From Georgenia ruanii (GTDB taxonomy: Bacteria; Actinomycetota; Actinomycetes; Actinomycetales; Actinomycetaceae): a DNA stretch of 64,000 nt. The notes under the pieces were generated by a model. It was given only the letters and a program-made list of their open reading frames with translations. It was not told the origin of the DNA and did not search any database. Where the stretch lies: NCBI RefSeq assembly GCF_009193175.1, contig NZ_VUKE01000011.1, forward strand, positions 62,001-126,000, written 5' to 3'. This document shows positions 16,674-24,942 of this stretch, piece after piece. Position 1 is the stretch's first letter; each line of letters begins with the position of its first letter. The position numbers were made by a program, and so were the translations under genes.

Positions 16674-17047
16674 TGAGCACCTGGACCGAGGAGGACCTCG
16701 TCGGCATCGGCGAGGCCGACGAGCTCGCCATCTCTCCCCGACGAGCCAACGGGTCTGACAGCCGGCCGACCACCATCTGGGTGGTCCGGGTCGGCGACGA
16801 CCTGTTCGTCCGCTCCTGGCACGGCGTCTCCGGCGCCTGGTACCGGCGGGCGCGCGCCACCGGCCGGGGCCGCATCCGGGCCGGCGGGGTCGACCGGGAG
16901 GTCCGGTTCGCCGAGGCCGACGCCGGGCTGCGCGCCGCCGTCGACCGGGCCTACCGCAGCAAGTACGGCCGCTACGGCGAGGCCTACGTCGGCCCGATGG
17001 TCAGCGACGACGCCGCCGCGTCGACCTTGCAGCTCATCCCGGGCTGA
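16673..17047 (+). CDS. DUF2255-family protein
   Basis: This 124-residue protein matches DUF2255: an N-terminal helix followed by TTIWVVRVGDDLFVRSWHG, a GAWYRRA strand and a final EAYVGPMVSDDA segment. These resemble split-barrel-like small proteins found beside oxidoreductases, but the function is unknown. It starts inside the exporter stop codon, so it is co-translated with it. Confidence 0.75.
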   Translation: MSTWTEEDLVGIGEADELAISPRRANGSDSRPTTIWVVRVGDDLFVRSWHGVSGAWYRRARATGRGRIRAGGVDREVRFAEADAGLRAAVDRAYRSKYGRYGEAYVGPMVSDDAAASTLQLIPG

Positions 17048-17096
17048 ACCCCGTCGACCCCGTGCTCCGAGCCCTGCTCCGCGAAGGTGACAACGG

Positions 17097-17567
17097 TCAG
17101 GCCGGGGCGCGGTCGGGCGGGAAGCCTCCGGTGGCGACGGGCCCCCAGCCGGTGATGGTGATGCGGATCAGGGACTTGCCCTGCTTGCGCATGGCCGCGC
17201 GGTACTCGGCCCAGTCGGGGTGGTCGCCGGCGATGCAGCGGTAGTACTCCACCAGCCCGTCCTCCGCCTCCTGCGAGGGCATGTCGAGGACCTCGGCGGT
17301 GCCGTCGACCTGCACCCAGGCGTCGTCCCAGTCGTCGGAGACCACCAGCACCGAGGCCGACGGGTTGCGCCGCAGGTTCACCGCCTTGGCCCGGTCGGGG
17401 TAGGTCGAGATCACGAGCCGCCCGGCGTCGTCGACGCCGCCGGTGACGGGAGACAGCTGGGGGCGACCGTCCGAGCGGGTCGTCATCAGGACGAGACGGT
17501 GGCGGCTGCCCAGGAACTGGAGCAGCTCCTCGCGGGAGACCCGGTCGGCGGTGGCGATGCGTGGCAT
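17097..17567 (-). CDS. PPOX-class (F420-dependent type) oxidoreductase
   Basis: This is a 156-residue split-barrel protein of the Rv1155-like PPOX family: RLVLMTTRSDGRPQLSPV, GRLVISTYPDRAKAVNLRRNP and WVQVDGTAEVLDMP are typical. Such enzymes use F420 or a flavin to reduce diverse substrates; the substrate is unknown. The ATG at 17567 lies 7 nt downstream of TACGAT, indicating a leaderless transcript. Downstream of the sugar ABC operon on the same strand, 133 bp away, but with its own promoter. Confidence 0.8.
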   Translation of the reverse strand: MPRIATADRVSREELLQFLGSRHRLVLMTTRSDGRPQLSPVTGGVDDAGRLVISTYPDRAKAVNLRRNPSASVLVVSDDWDDAWVQVDGTAEVLDMPSQEAEDGLVEYYRCIAGDHPDWAEYRAAMRKQGKSLIRITITGWGPVATGGFPPDRAPA

Positions 17568-17700
17568 GGCGCCGATCGTATACGGGGGCGACGTCCCGCC
17601 ACGGGGGCAGGCCGAGAAGGTCCGGTGGCTCCGCCGGTCCCGGCCCGAGCTCCGCGGGCGCTGCGCCGTGGAGGCCCTCGTCAACGCTCACCCCGCCGCG

Positions 17701-18633
17701 TCACCGGCCCCCGAGCCGCTCCTCCTCGGTCGGCTGCGTCGCCCCGGTCATCAGGGCCACCACCTCGCTCATCGATCGCTCGCGGGGGCTGACCACCGCG
17801 GCCCGCCTGCCCAGCCGGTGGATGTGGATCCGGTCGGCCACCTCGAAGACGTGCGGCATGTCGTGGCTGATGAGCACGACCGGCATGCCCTTGTCCCGGA
17901 TCTGCTTGATCAGGTCGATGACGGTGCCGGACTCGCGAACGCCGAGCGCGGCGGTGGGCTCGTCCATGATGATGACGCGCCGGCCGAACGCCGCCGCCCG
18001 GGCCACCGCCACGCCTTGGCGCTGGCCGCCCGAGAGCGTCTCGACCGGCTGGGTCACCGACCGGATGCCAATCTTGAGGGAACGGAACAGCTCCTCCGAC
18101 TCCCGCCGCATGCGGGCCTTGTCCACCCGTCGGAACACCGCGCCGAGCACCCCGGGTCGGCGCGCCTCGCGGCCCATGAACAGGTTGCTGGCGATGTCCA
18201 GCGCCGGCACCAGTGCGAGGTCCTGGAACACGGTCTCGATGCCGTGCGCCCGCGCGTCACGGGTGGAGTGGAAGCGCATGAGCTCGCCGTCGATCCGGAT
18301 CTCGCCGGAGTCTGGGACCACCACCCCGGACAGCGCCTTGATGAGCGTCGACTTTCCCGCGCCGTTGTCCCCGATGACGGCAAGTACCTCGCCCTCGCGC
18401 AGCTCGAAGTCCGCCTCGTCCATCGCCGTCACGCTGCCGTACCGCTTGGTCAGCCGCGTCGCCGTGAGGACGGGGCGTCCCGCGGCGGGTCCCGTACCCC
18501 CGGCGGGCCCCGTGCCTCCGGCGGGCTCGGTGCCCGGGGCGGGCTCGGCGGCCGGGGCGGGCCCGGTGGCCTGGGCGGGCCCGGCGTCCGGGGCGGACTC
18601 GGTGCCTGCGCCGGGGCCGGTCGCCTGGCTCAC
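17701..18633 (-). CDS. Sugar ABC transporter ATP-binding protein (FrcA-like)
   Basis: This 310-residue protein has a single ATPase domain, unlike the two-domain RbsA/XylG. Motifs are Walker A GDNGAGKST, signature LSGGQRQG, Walker B RRVIIMDEPTAAL and switch His in ISHDMPHV. The first 50 residues are a low-complexity tail of repeated GTGPAGGTGPA/APGTEPA units encoded by near-tandem 18-bp repeats at about 18475-18620; this is not part of the family. The GTG at 18633 overlaps the permease stop. Together with the next two genes it forms a FrcBCA-like importer. Confidence 0.85.
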   Translation of the reverse strand: MSQATGPGAGTESAPDAGPAQATGPAPAAEPAPGTEPAGGTGPAGGTGPAAGRPVLTATRLTKRYGSVTAMDEADFELREGEVLAVIGDNGAGKSTLIKALSGVVVPDSGEIRIDGELMRFHSTRDARAHGIETVFQDLALVPALDIASNLFMGREARRPGVLGAVFRRVDKARMRRESEELFRSLKIGIRSVTQPVETLSGGQRQGVAVARAAAFGRRVIIMDEPTAALGVRESGTVIDLIKQIRDKGMPVVLISHDMPHVFEVADRIHIHRLGRRAAVVSPRERSMSEVVALMTGATQPTEEERLGGR

Positions 18634-19622
18634 TGTGTCCTCCTGCGCGCCACCTGGTCGAGGGCCACAGCGGCGACCACGAGGATCCCGGTGGCGATGT
18701 TCTGGTAGAGGTTGTCGATGCCGGCTTGCGTCAGTCCGTTGCGCAGCACCGCCACGATGAGCGTGCCTACGAGGGTGCCGACCACCCCGCCGCGGCCGCC
18801 GAAGAGGCTCGTGCCACCGATGACGACGGCGGTGATCGTCTCGAGGTTGGCGTTCTGGTAGGCGTTCGGGTCCGCGTTCGGGATCCGGCCCAGGGCCGCC
18901 CACGCGCCCAGGGCGGCGATGAGGGCCGCCGAGAAGTAGACGGACACCAGGACCCGGGTGTCGCGGATTCCGGACAGACGCGCCGCCTCCGGGTTCCCGC
19001 CGACGGCGTAGAGGTGCTTCCCGGCGGACGTCTGCGTGAGGACGTACCAGGCACCGACGTAGAGCCCGAGCATCACCACCACGCCCCACGTCGTCGACGC
19101 GTTCCCGATCGAGATCCGGTTGCCCAGGGCCGTCAGCAGTCCGTCCGGGACCGCGTACGTCGTCGAGCCCGCATACAGCTGGGTCGCGGCGTAGACGACG
19201 GTGAGCATGCCCAGCGTCACGATGAACGGCGGCAGCCGCAGCGCGGCGACCACCGTGCCGTTGACCAGCCCCAGCACACCGAGCACGACGACGGCGGCCA
19301 CCAGGCCGCCCACCGGCCCCTGGTCCAGCGAGACCTTGGCCATGAGGATGGTGCCCAGCACCGCCAGCGCGCCGATCGACAGGTCGATGCCCGCCGTCAG
19401 GATGATCAGCGTCTGCCCGACGGCGAGCATGCCGATGACGACGGACTGCTGGAGGATCAGGGACAGGTTGTTGGCGGTCAGGAACGTGTCGGTCGCGAGG
19501 CTGAAGACCGCCACGGCCACGACGAGCGCGGCGAGCGGCCCGATCAGCGGGTTCCGCAGCACCATCGCCAGGTTGACGCGCCCGCGCGCCGTCCCGGACG
19601 GGGTCAGGGCCGGATCGCTCAT
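18630..19622 (-). CDS. Sugar ABC transporter permease (RbsC/FrcC-like)
   Basis: This 330-residue permease of the BPD_transp_2 family has about 9-10 membrane helices. The family signatures GQTLIILTAGIDLSIGA and GGTSLFGGRGGVVGTLVGTLIV are visible. It forms the membrane pore of a simple-sugar importer. It lies 58 bp after the substrate-binding gene and overlaps the ATPase gene by four bases. Confidence 0.9.
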   Translation of the reverse strand: MSDPALTPSGTARGRVNLAMVLRNPLIGPLAALVVAVAVFSLATDTFLTANNLSLILQQSVVIGMLAVGQTLIILTAGIDLSIGALAVLGTILMAKVSLDQGPVGGLVAAVVVLGVLGLVNGTVVAALRLPPFIVTLGMLTVVYAATQLYAGSTTYAVPDGLLTALGNRISIGNASTTWGVVVMLGLYVGAWYVLTQTSAGKHLYAVGGNPEAARLSGIRDTRVLVSVYFSAALIAALGAWAALGRIPNADPNAYQNANLETITAVVIGGTSLFGGRGGVVGTLVGTLIVAVLRNGLTQAGIDNLYQNIATGILVVAAVALDQVARRRTQ

Positions 19623-19680
19623 GTGGTCTCCGCTCAGCCGCGACGGTCAAGGCGTCGTGTCGGGTGGCACGGTCTCGTCG

Positions 19681-20727
19681 TCAGCCCCAGCAGTTCTCGA
19701 GGCCCCAGGCGCTGTCCTTGGAGTCGAGCCCGGAGACGGGCTTGTCGGTGATGAGCTGTGCGCCGGTGTCGTTGAACCCCGACGGCTTCGTCCCGTCCTT
19801 GGCGTACGCCGCGACGGCCTTGACGCCGTTGGTGGCCATGAGGCCGGGGAACTGCATCACCGTGGCACCGATCTGCCCGTCCTTGATGGCCTGCACGCCC
19901 GCGCAGCTGCCGTCGATCGAGCCGATGGTCACCTGGTCGGCCAGCCCGGCGTCCTTGAGCGCCTGGTAGCCGCCGCGCGCCGCGGGCTCGTTGATCGTGT
20001 ACAGGGAGTTGATGTCGCGGCTGCGGGCGATGAGGTTCTCCATCGCCGCCTGCGCCTTGTTCTGGTCGCCGTTGGTGTTCTCCTTGCCGACGATCTCCGG
20101 TGAGTTCTCCTGCAGGCCCATCCCGGTGAGGAAGCCCTCGTGGCGGAAGGTGTCCACGGTGCCGCCTGGCGTCCCGTCGAGCATCGCCAGCTTGGGCGCC
20201 TTGTCCCCCAGCGTCGCCTTGACCCACTTGCCCTGGAGCTCCCCGGCCATCCGGTTGTCGGTCGCGAACGTCGCGTCGACGGCGTCGGCGGGGTCGGTGG
20301 CGGTGTCGAGGGCAATGACGACGACGCCCTGGTCGCGTGCCTGCTTGATGGCCGCGAGGATCCCGGAGGAGTTGTTCGGCGTGATGAGGATGCCCTTGGC
20401 GCCCTGGGACACGAGGTTCTCGATGGCGGAGACCTGGCCCTCGTTGTCCCCGTCGAACTGCCCCGCCAGCGCCACGAGCTTCAGGCCCGCGGCGTCGGCC
20501 TCCTTCTGCGCGAACTCCTTCATCTTCACGAAGTAGGGGTTCGTGTTGGTCTTGGTGACCAGCCCGACGACGGCGCCGCCGCCACCGCCGCTCGCGCTAC
20601 CCCCGCTCGGGGAGGAGGACGGGGTCGACGACCCGGAGCACGCGGCAAGGAAGAGTGTGCCGGCGAGGACCGCACCGCCGCCGGCCCGAACAAGGCGTCC
20701 TGCGTTGAACCGACGAGCGTGCGACAT
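19681..20727 (-). CDS. Sugar ABC transporter substrate-binding lipoprotein (FrcB-like)
   Basis: This 348-residue periplasmic-binding-like lipoprotein has lipobox LAACS, a Ser/Gly-rich linker, then the type I fold. The VGLVTKTNTNPYFVKM start, FDGDNEGQVSAIENLVSQG, and IALDTATDPADAVDATFATDN strongly resemble FrcB, the fructose-binding protein of rhizobial FrcBCA. Fructose or a related sugar is therefore likely but not proven. The ATG at 20727 begins the signal peptide. Upstream lies a 12-bp palindrome CAACAAGTGTTG (20806-20817), a possible repressor site. Confidence 0.85.
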   Translation of the reverse strand: MSHARRFNAGRLVRAGGGAVLAGTLFLAACSGSSTPSSSPSGGSASGGGGGAVVGLVTKTNTNPYFVKMKEFAQKEADAAGLKLVALAGQFDGDNEGQVSAIENLVSQGAKGILITPNNSSGILAAIKQARDQGVVVIALDTATDPADAVDATFATDNRMAGELQGKWVKATLGDKAPKLAMLDGTPGGTVDTFRHEGFLTGMGLQENSPEIVGKENTNGDQNKAQAAMENLIARSRDINSLYTINEPAARGGYQALKDAGLADQVTIGSIDGSCAGVQAIKDGQIGATVMQFPGLMATNGVKAVAAYAKDGTKPSGFNDTGAQLITDKPVSGLDSKDSAWGLENCWG

Positions 20728-20874
20728 GGCGGCCCCCGACCGTGGTCTCCCGGGCGCCGTTGCCCAGGACCTGGCCGTCAAGGTAGGCCTGGCCGGGGAA
20801 TTGGTCAACAAGTGTTGCCGTGGACGACTGGGTGAGCCCGGCGCGCTGACGCCAGCGGTCGGCCAGCCCCCGCC

Positions 20875-20934
20875 GCGGGCCTCCGACGGCGTGTGACCGA
20901 AGTGCTCCTTGAACACCCGGGAGAAGTGCTCTGG
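20875..20934 (-). pseudogene. Remnant of AraC/XylS-family regulator (C-terminal HTH)
   Basis: Codons on the minus strand read HFSRVFKEHFGHTPSEAR, the second helix-turn-helix signature of AraC-family activators. Nothing recognisable of the rest of the protein precedes or follows it, and the frame runs on into the sugar-binding gene. It is a residual gene fragment, possibly of the former regulator of the sugar operon. Confidence 0.6.
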
Positions 20935-20982
20935 GACGAGAACCTCCACCGCGCGTTGATGTCCGCGATTCAGGTGCATAGC

Positions 20983-21087
20983 CCGGCGCAGCCGGAGAAG
21001 ATCTCCGGGATCTTCCTCGCCTCCGACCGGGCCAGCTTCGCCACCGGCGGGGTGTTCACGGTCGACGGCGGGCAGACCGCACACTGA
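20983..21087 (+). pseudogene. Remnant of short-chain dehydrogenase C-terminus
   Basis: On the plus strand the translated end, ISGIFLASDRASFATGG followed by VFTVDGGQTAH and a stop, is the typical C-terminus of classical SDR enzymes (FLASD..SF.TG....DGG). The Rossmann and YxxxK parts are missing, and the upstream part of the frame overlaps the AraC remnant. The 463-bp gap from 20728 to 21190 thus holds two unrelated gene fragments. Confidence 0.65.
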
Positions 21088-21190
21088 GGCTCATCGGTCC
21101 TCGTTCGCGATGCGTTCCCTGCGCCGCCGTCGCTGCGGGAGGACGTCGGCGCCGCGTCGTGCGCAGCGCGGCGGCACCGCAGCGGTGGCC

Positions 21191-21565
21191 TCAGAGAACG
21201 TGGTCGCCGATGAGCCGGTTGAGGCCGCGGATGTCCACCCCACGGGCGAACTCGAGCTTGACCCGGCCCAACCCGCTGAACCACAGCTCCATCTCGGAGT
21301 CGAGGTCGAAGACGCCGGCGGTCTCCACGGAGAATGCCTGGATCCGGCTGTACGGCAGGGAGGTGTAGTCCTTCTTCTTGCCGGTCATGCCTTGGACGTT
21401 CAGCGCGATGAGGCGCTTGTTGGTGAAGGTCACCGAATCGCGGATCCCCTTGAAGGCGAGGTGGACGACCTCGTTCTCGATGAGGATCGGCGCGAGCTCT
21501 TCCCGCGCCGTGGCAACGTCCCACGCACCGAGCTTGATGTAGGACGCGTTCTGGAAGTCGATAAC
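21191..21565 (-). CDS. PH-domain protein (YvbH/bPH-like) with non-canonical or lost start codon
   Basis: About 124 residues match bacterial PH-domain proteins: IDFQNASYIKLGAW, VHLAFKGIRDSVTFTNKRLIALNVQG, KKKDYTSLPYSRIQAFSVETAG and DLDSEMELWFSG. Family members normally begin M-I-D-F. Here the codon at that position is GTT (21563-21565), followed by ATC, 5 and 8 nt after a perfect GGAGGAG. No ATG, GTG or TTG is in frame until well inside the domain. Either a non-standard start is used or the start codon is mutated. It is divergent from the aldo/keto reductase gene. Confidence 0.65.
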   Translation of the reverse strand, partial: VIDFQNASYIKLGAWDVATAREELAPILIENEVVHLAFKGIRDSVTFTNKRLIALNVQGMTGKKKDYTSLPYSRIQAFSVETAGVFDLDSEMELWFSGLGRVKLEFARGVDIRGLNRLIGDHVL

Positions 21566-21631
21566 GGGTGCTCCTCCATTTTGGTGAGGGCATAACCGTA
21601 TCGCTCGCGGCTCGCCTCCGGCCGCGAGAAC

Positions 21632-22594
21632 ATGCCAGCCATGGTCGAGCTTCCGAACCCCAACCCCACGGCCCTGTACGGCTGCATGGGGCTGGGCGGC
21701 ACCTGGGACACCACGGAGTACGGCACGGCGGAGATCGAACGCGCCGCGGCGGCCCTCGAGGCGGCGCTGGACTCGGGCTTCACCTGGTTCGACCACGCCG
21801 ACATCTACGGACGCGGCAAGGCAGAGGCGGTTTTCGGAGAGGTCGTCGCGCGCTGGCCCGGACTGCGCGAGCGGATCGTCATCCAGACCAAGTGCGGCAT
21901 CCGCCTGCCCGGCGGTGACCGTCCAGGCCTGTACGACGTCCGCCGCGACACGATCTTGGAGCGCGTGCGCGAGAGCCTGCGGCGCCTGCGCATCGACTAC
22001 CTGGACGTGCTGCTCCTGCACCGCCCCGACCCCCTCGCCGATCCGGCCGAGATCGCCGGAGCGCTGACGCTCCTTCACGAGGAGGGACTCGTCCGGCAGT
22101 TCGGTGTCTCCAACATGAGCGGCCAGCAGATCGGCCACCTCCACGCCCACCTCGACCTTCCACTGGTGGCCAACCAGCTCGAGATGAGCCTGCACCGGCG
22201 CGACTGGCTCGAGGCCGGGGTCCTGGTCAACACCGCGGAGGCCACGAGCAACGGCTTCCCGCTCGGCACACTGGAGTACTGCCGTGAGCACGGCATCGCC
22301 CTGCAGGCGTGGGGCCCGCTCGCCCAGGGCCGCTATACCGGCCGGCCCGAGACCGCGGCCGACGACAACGCCGCGCAGCTCGTCGCCTCCCTCGCCGCCG
22401 CGAAGGGCACCACCCCGGAGACCGTGGTCCTGTGGTGGCTGCAGCGGCACCCCGCCGGCATCGCGCCCGTGATCGGCTCCAAGAACCCCGACCGCATCCG
22501 CGCGTGCCGCGACGCCGTCACCGGACAGCCGCGGCTGACGCACGAGGAGTGGTACGACCTCTGGATCGCTGCCCGGGGCGCGCCGCTGCCCTGA
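21632..22594 (+). CDS. Aldo/keto reductase (YdhF-like)
   Basis: This 320-residue TIM-barrel NADPH-dependent reductase shows the expected tetrad: Asp in WFDHADIYG, Tyr in DIYGRGKAE, Lys in IQTKCGIRLPGG and His in LLLHRPDPL. The NADPH-binding C-terminal IGSKNPDRIRAC is also present. The closest named group is YdhF-like oxidoreductases. ATG at 21632; an ATG at 21641 is also possible. It marks the left edge of the AT-richer defence island; nothing was recognised in 22595-22704. Confidence 0.9.
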   Translation: MPAMVELPNPNPTALYGCMGLGGTWDTTEYGTAEIERAAAALEAALDSGFTWFDHADIYGRGKAEAVFGEVVARWPGLRERIVIQTKCGIRLPGGDRPGLYDVRRDTILERVRESLRRLRIDYLDVLLLHRPDPLADPAEIAGALTLLHEEGLVRQFGVSNMSGQQIGHLHAHLDLPLVANQLEMSLHRRDWLEAGVLVNTAEATSNGFPLGTLEYCREHGIALQAWGPLAQGRYTGRPETAADDNAAQLVASLAAAKGTTPETVVLWWLQRHPAGIAPVIGSKNPDRIRACRDAVTGQPRLTHEEWYDLWIAARGAPLP

Positions 22595-22704
22595 GACGGT
22601 CGCCAAACTAAACCGTGCTCCGTTCCCTCATACCCGGCCACTGCTTCGCCGATTCGCTCCGGAACTTTTGACCAGCACGATGGATAGCCAGCCCCAACCC
22701 ACGG

Positions 22705-23631
22705 TTACCGGGCTGCCAACGCTCGCGAGAACTGTCGACCGTAGTGCGAAGACCACGGCGCCGTGAAGTCCACCGCCATTAAAAAACATGACAGAAGACG
22801 AGAACTAAGCCCAGTCAACGCTATAGGATCATCCGTATAGTAGCCCTTGACACGGTGCTCGAAATACGACGGAAAGTGCTTTCCGTTTACCACGGATGCG
22901 AAGCCATCGGAACGGGTAACGTTACGAAACCTTGCGCGCAAATACCTCTCTCTGTCAATAGCATTTTGCACGCGAGACCTCACACGTATGGTTTGCAAAG
23001 CAGAAGCTATGCCAGCGGCGTCTACACGACCATACGTGCCTGCATTGACTGCCGACTTTCGGGAGGGCGCGGCACCCGTACCAGCCTGGAGCCCTGCGTC
23101 CAGGATGCATAGCTCGATCCAGTCAGACCAAAGCTCTCCAAGTTGCTCCTGCCAGTCACCAAGCGCAGTGACGAGCGCCTCGGCCTCAATTCTAGTCAGC
23201 GAGAGCGCTCCCGACATTGCGCGCACACTGTCGGCCACCATGAACACTTCGGCCTCGACGTTGTAATTTTTCGTATACACGAGATGAGGAGACCGGCGAC
23301 GCACCCGACCTAAGACATGATCAAAATCTCGGTCGACACAACAGAGGACCGAAACTTTTGTAACACGATTCTCTTGGGACAACATTTGACGGCGACGGAG
23401 ATAGTCGTGAAACTCTATGACACCGGCCTTGCCCCTTGTATGCCTCAACCCTGAAATTTGATCGATGACATAGACTTCGTACGTTCCATCACCCAACCGA
23501 GGGTCAGCACCCGCGAGAGCGCCGAAAAAGGACGGATCGATTTCACGGCCTTCCACAATCAGGAATGCACGCTTCCGCGACATGCCGATCCTACGCGCGA
23601 GCGATGCCTTCGACCGCATCAGACGCCTCAT
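22705..23631 (-). CDS. DUF4435 Toprim-type nuclease, AriB-like (PARIS-like defence)
   Basis: This 308-residue protein has the DUF4435 pattern: a LIVEGREIDPSFF strand with Glu27, VLCCVDRDFD with D100 and D102 (Toprim DxD) and TKNYNVEAEVF with Glu126/128. In PARIS (phage anti-restriction induced system), AriB of this type is a Toprim nuclease reported to cleave host tRNA when released from the ATPase AriA. It overlaps the ATPase gene by four bases (ATGA), so the two are co-translated. Codon usage is clearly less GC-biased than the neighbours, indicating transfer. Confidence 0.8.
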   Translation of the reverse strand: MRRLMRSKASLARRIGMSRKRAFLIVEGREIDPSFFGALAGADPRLGDGTYEVYVIDQISGLRHTRGKAGVIEFHDYLRRRQMLSQENRVTKVSVLCCVDRDFDHVLGRVRRRSPHLVYTKNYNVEAEVFMVADSVRAMSGALSLTRIEAEALVTALGDWQEQLGELWSDWIELCILDAGLQAGTGAAPSRKSAVNAGTYGRVDAAGIASALQTIRVRSRVQNAIDRERYLRARFRNVTRSDGFASVVNGKHFPSYFEHRVKGYYTDDPIALTGLSSRLLSCFLMAVDFTAPWSSHYGRQFSRALAAR

Positions 23632-24791
23632 AGCTCGAAGATTTCCCTGTCCGGCACATTTGCCATAACTTCTGGACTATGAGTCGCTATAATCACTTGC
23701 GCCTCTGAATTCAACACACGCATATTTTCGATGAGGTCCTGCTGCCAGTCGACATGGAGTGACAACTCCGGCTCGTCGACTATTACGGAATTCTGCCGCG
23801 CATTGGCCGTCTCCAGTAGTAGCAGCAGGAGTTGCTTCTCGCCAGACGAGAGCCCGGTGACCGGAATCTCTACGTCGCCGGCGCGGATGGTTAGGCGTCG
23901 CCCACTGATGTCGATTGCTTTGTTACCAGACATCATTGCGGACAGAATGTCTTGCAACCTACGCTGAGGAAGATTTGCGATCTCGATCCCGCGCTGCACC
24001 TCCGAAATCCTGCCCACAATGGCGCGCAATTGGCCATCTTCCCCATATCGCTGAAGAAAATCCTTCCTGTTGAAGGACGTTCTAAGTCGATGGTTCTGCA
24101 AGAAGTTTGTCACCAGCGTGAAACCGGCACGCGGGTCCACGAGAGGAGTTTGATCATCCCGCTCGTCCGGGTTCAGCACAACATCGAGGACGTCGGCGAG
24201 ACCGCGTTGTTGTACCTCTCTAATGACCATCGACGATCGCGCAACATGCCTCTGCCATAGCGAATCGATAGCGTCCGCGAATGCTTGATCGTATGCCGCC
24301 TCATCAAGTAGTTCCCGACGAGGTGGGCGCCTGTCGCCGAAACCACTTCCTCGTTCGGTTATTCGAGAAATCGGGAGATACCCGTGCGAAAACCCTCTAC
24401 CGTCCAGCTCTTCCGGCTCCGTCGCCCATTGCAGACTGTTCGCTGATTCAAGTAACTCAAATTGCGCGTTAGCATACAGTTCTGGATCGTCGCGGCCGGA
24501 GAGCGCATCCTCAAGCCTATCCAACTCACGCAACTTTCGCTTTGATTTCGTTACACTACGTACGACGCGACCTCTTAATTCGGAATGGAATACAACAGTA
24601 GCCTTCTCGAATGGGACCCTGACAAGGGGTGCCGCGTCCCCTGTCAGTGCGCTATGGAGTATGCGAAGCAACGAGGTCTTTCCCGACCCGTTCATTCCCC
24701 AGAACACGTTCACGTCAGGATTCAGATGGATCGAAACCGGATCTTTACGACCCGCCAAGCCATCAATTCTGAATTCGAGAATGCGGGTCAT
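23628..24791 (-). CDS. AAA15/AAA21-type ATPase, AriA-like (PARIS-like defence)
   Basis: This 387-residue ABC-type ATPase has Walker A GMNGSGKT (32-39), signature LSSGEKQ, Walker B SVIVDEPELSLH and switch His in IIATHSPEV. In PARIS, an ATPase of this type senses anti-restriction proteins and controls the partner AriB. The ATG at 24791 (MTRILEFRID) fits the family start; a longer frame to 24869 would add a hydrophobic segment and is less likely. The region is visibly AT-richer than the flanking chromosome. It overlaps the AriB-like gene. Confidence 0.8.
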   Translation of the reverse strand: MTRILEFRIDGLAGRKDPVSIHLNPDVNVFWGMNGSGKTSLLRILHSALTGDAAPLVRVPFEKATVVFHSELRGRVVRSVTKSKRKLRELDRLEDALSGRDDPELYANAQFELLESANSLQWATEPEELDGRGFSHGYLPISRITERGSGFGDRRPPRRELLDEAAYDQAFADAIDSLWQRHVARSSMVIREVQQRGLADVLDVVLNPDERDDQTPLVDPRAGFTLVTNFLQNHRLRTSFNRKDFLQRYGEDGQLRAIVGRISEVQRGIEIANLPQRRLQDILSAMMSGNKAIDISGRRLTIRAGDVEIPVTGLSSGEKQLLLLLLETANARQNSVIVDEPELSLHVDWQQDLIENMRVLNSEAQVIIATHSPEVMANVPDREIFEL

Positions 24792-24942
24792 GTCAACACT
24801 ACCTAACAGGGAGGGACCAAAGACGAAGCCTAGAATGAGACTTCCAAAAGTTATCAGAGCTGGAGGCACGGGCTGAAGCCGACACGCGCGATCTGCCGTG
24901 TGTGTTGAGCGACCTCTCGACAGACTGAGTACGATTCGTACG

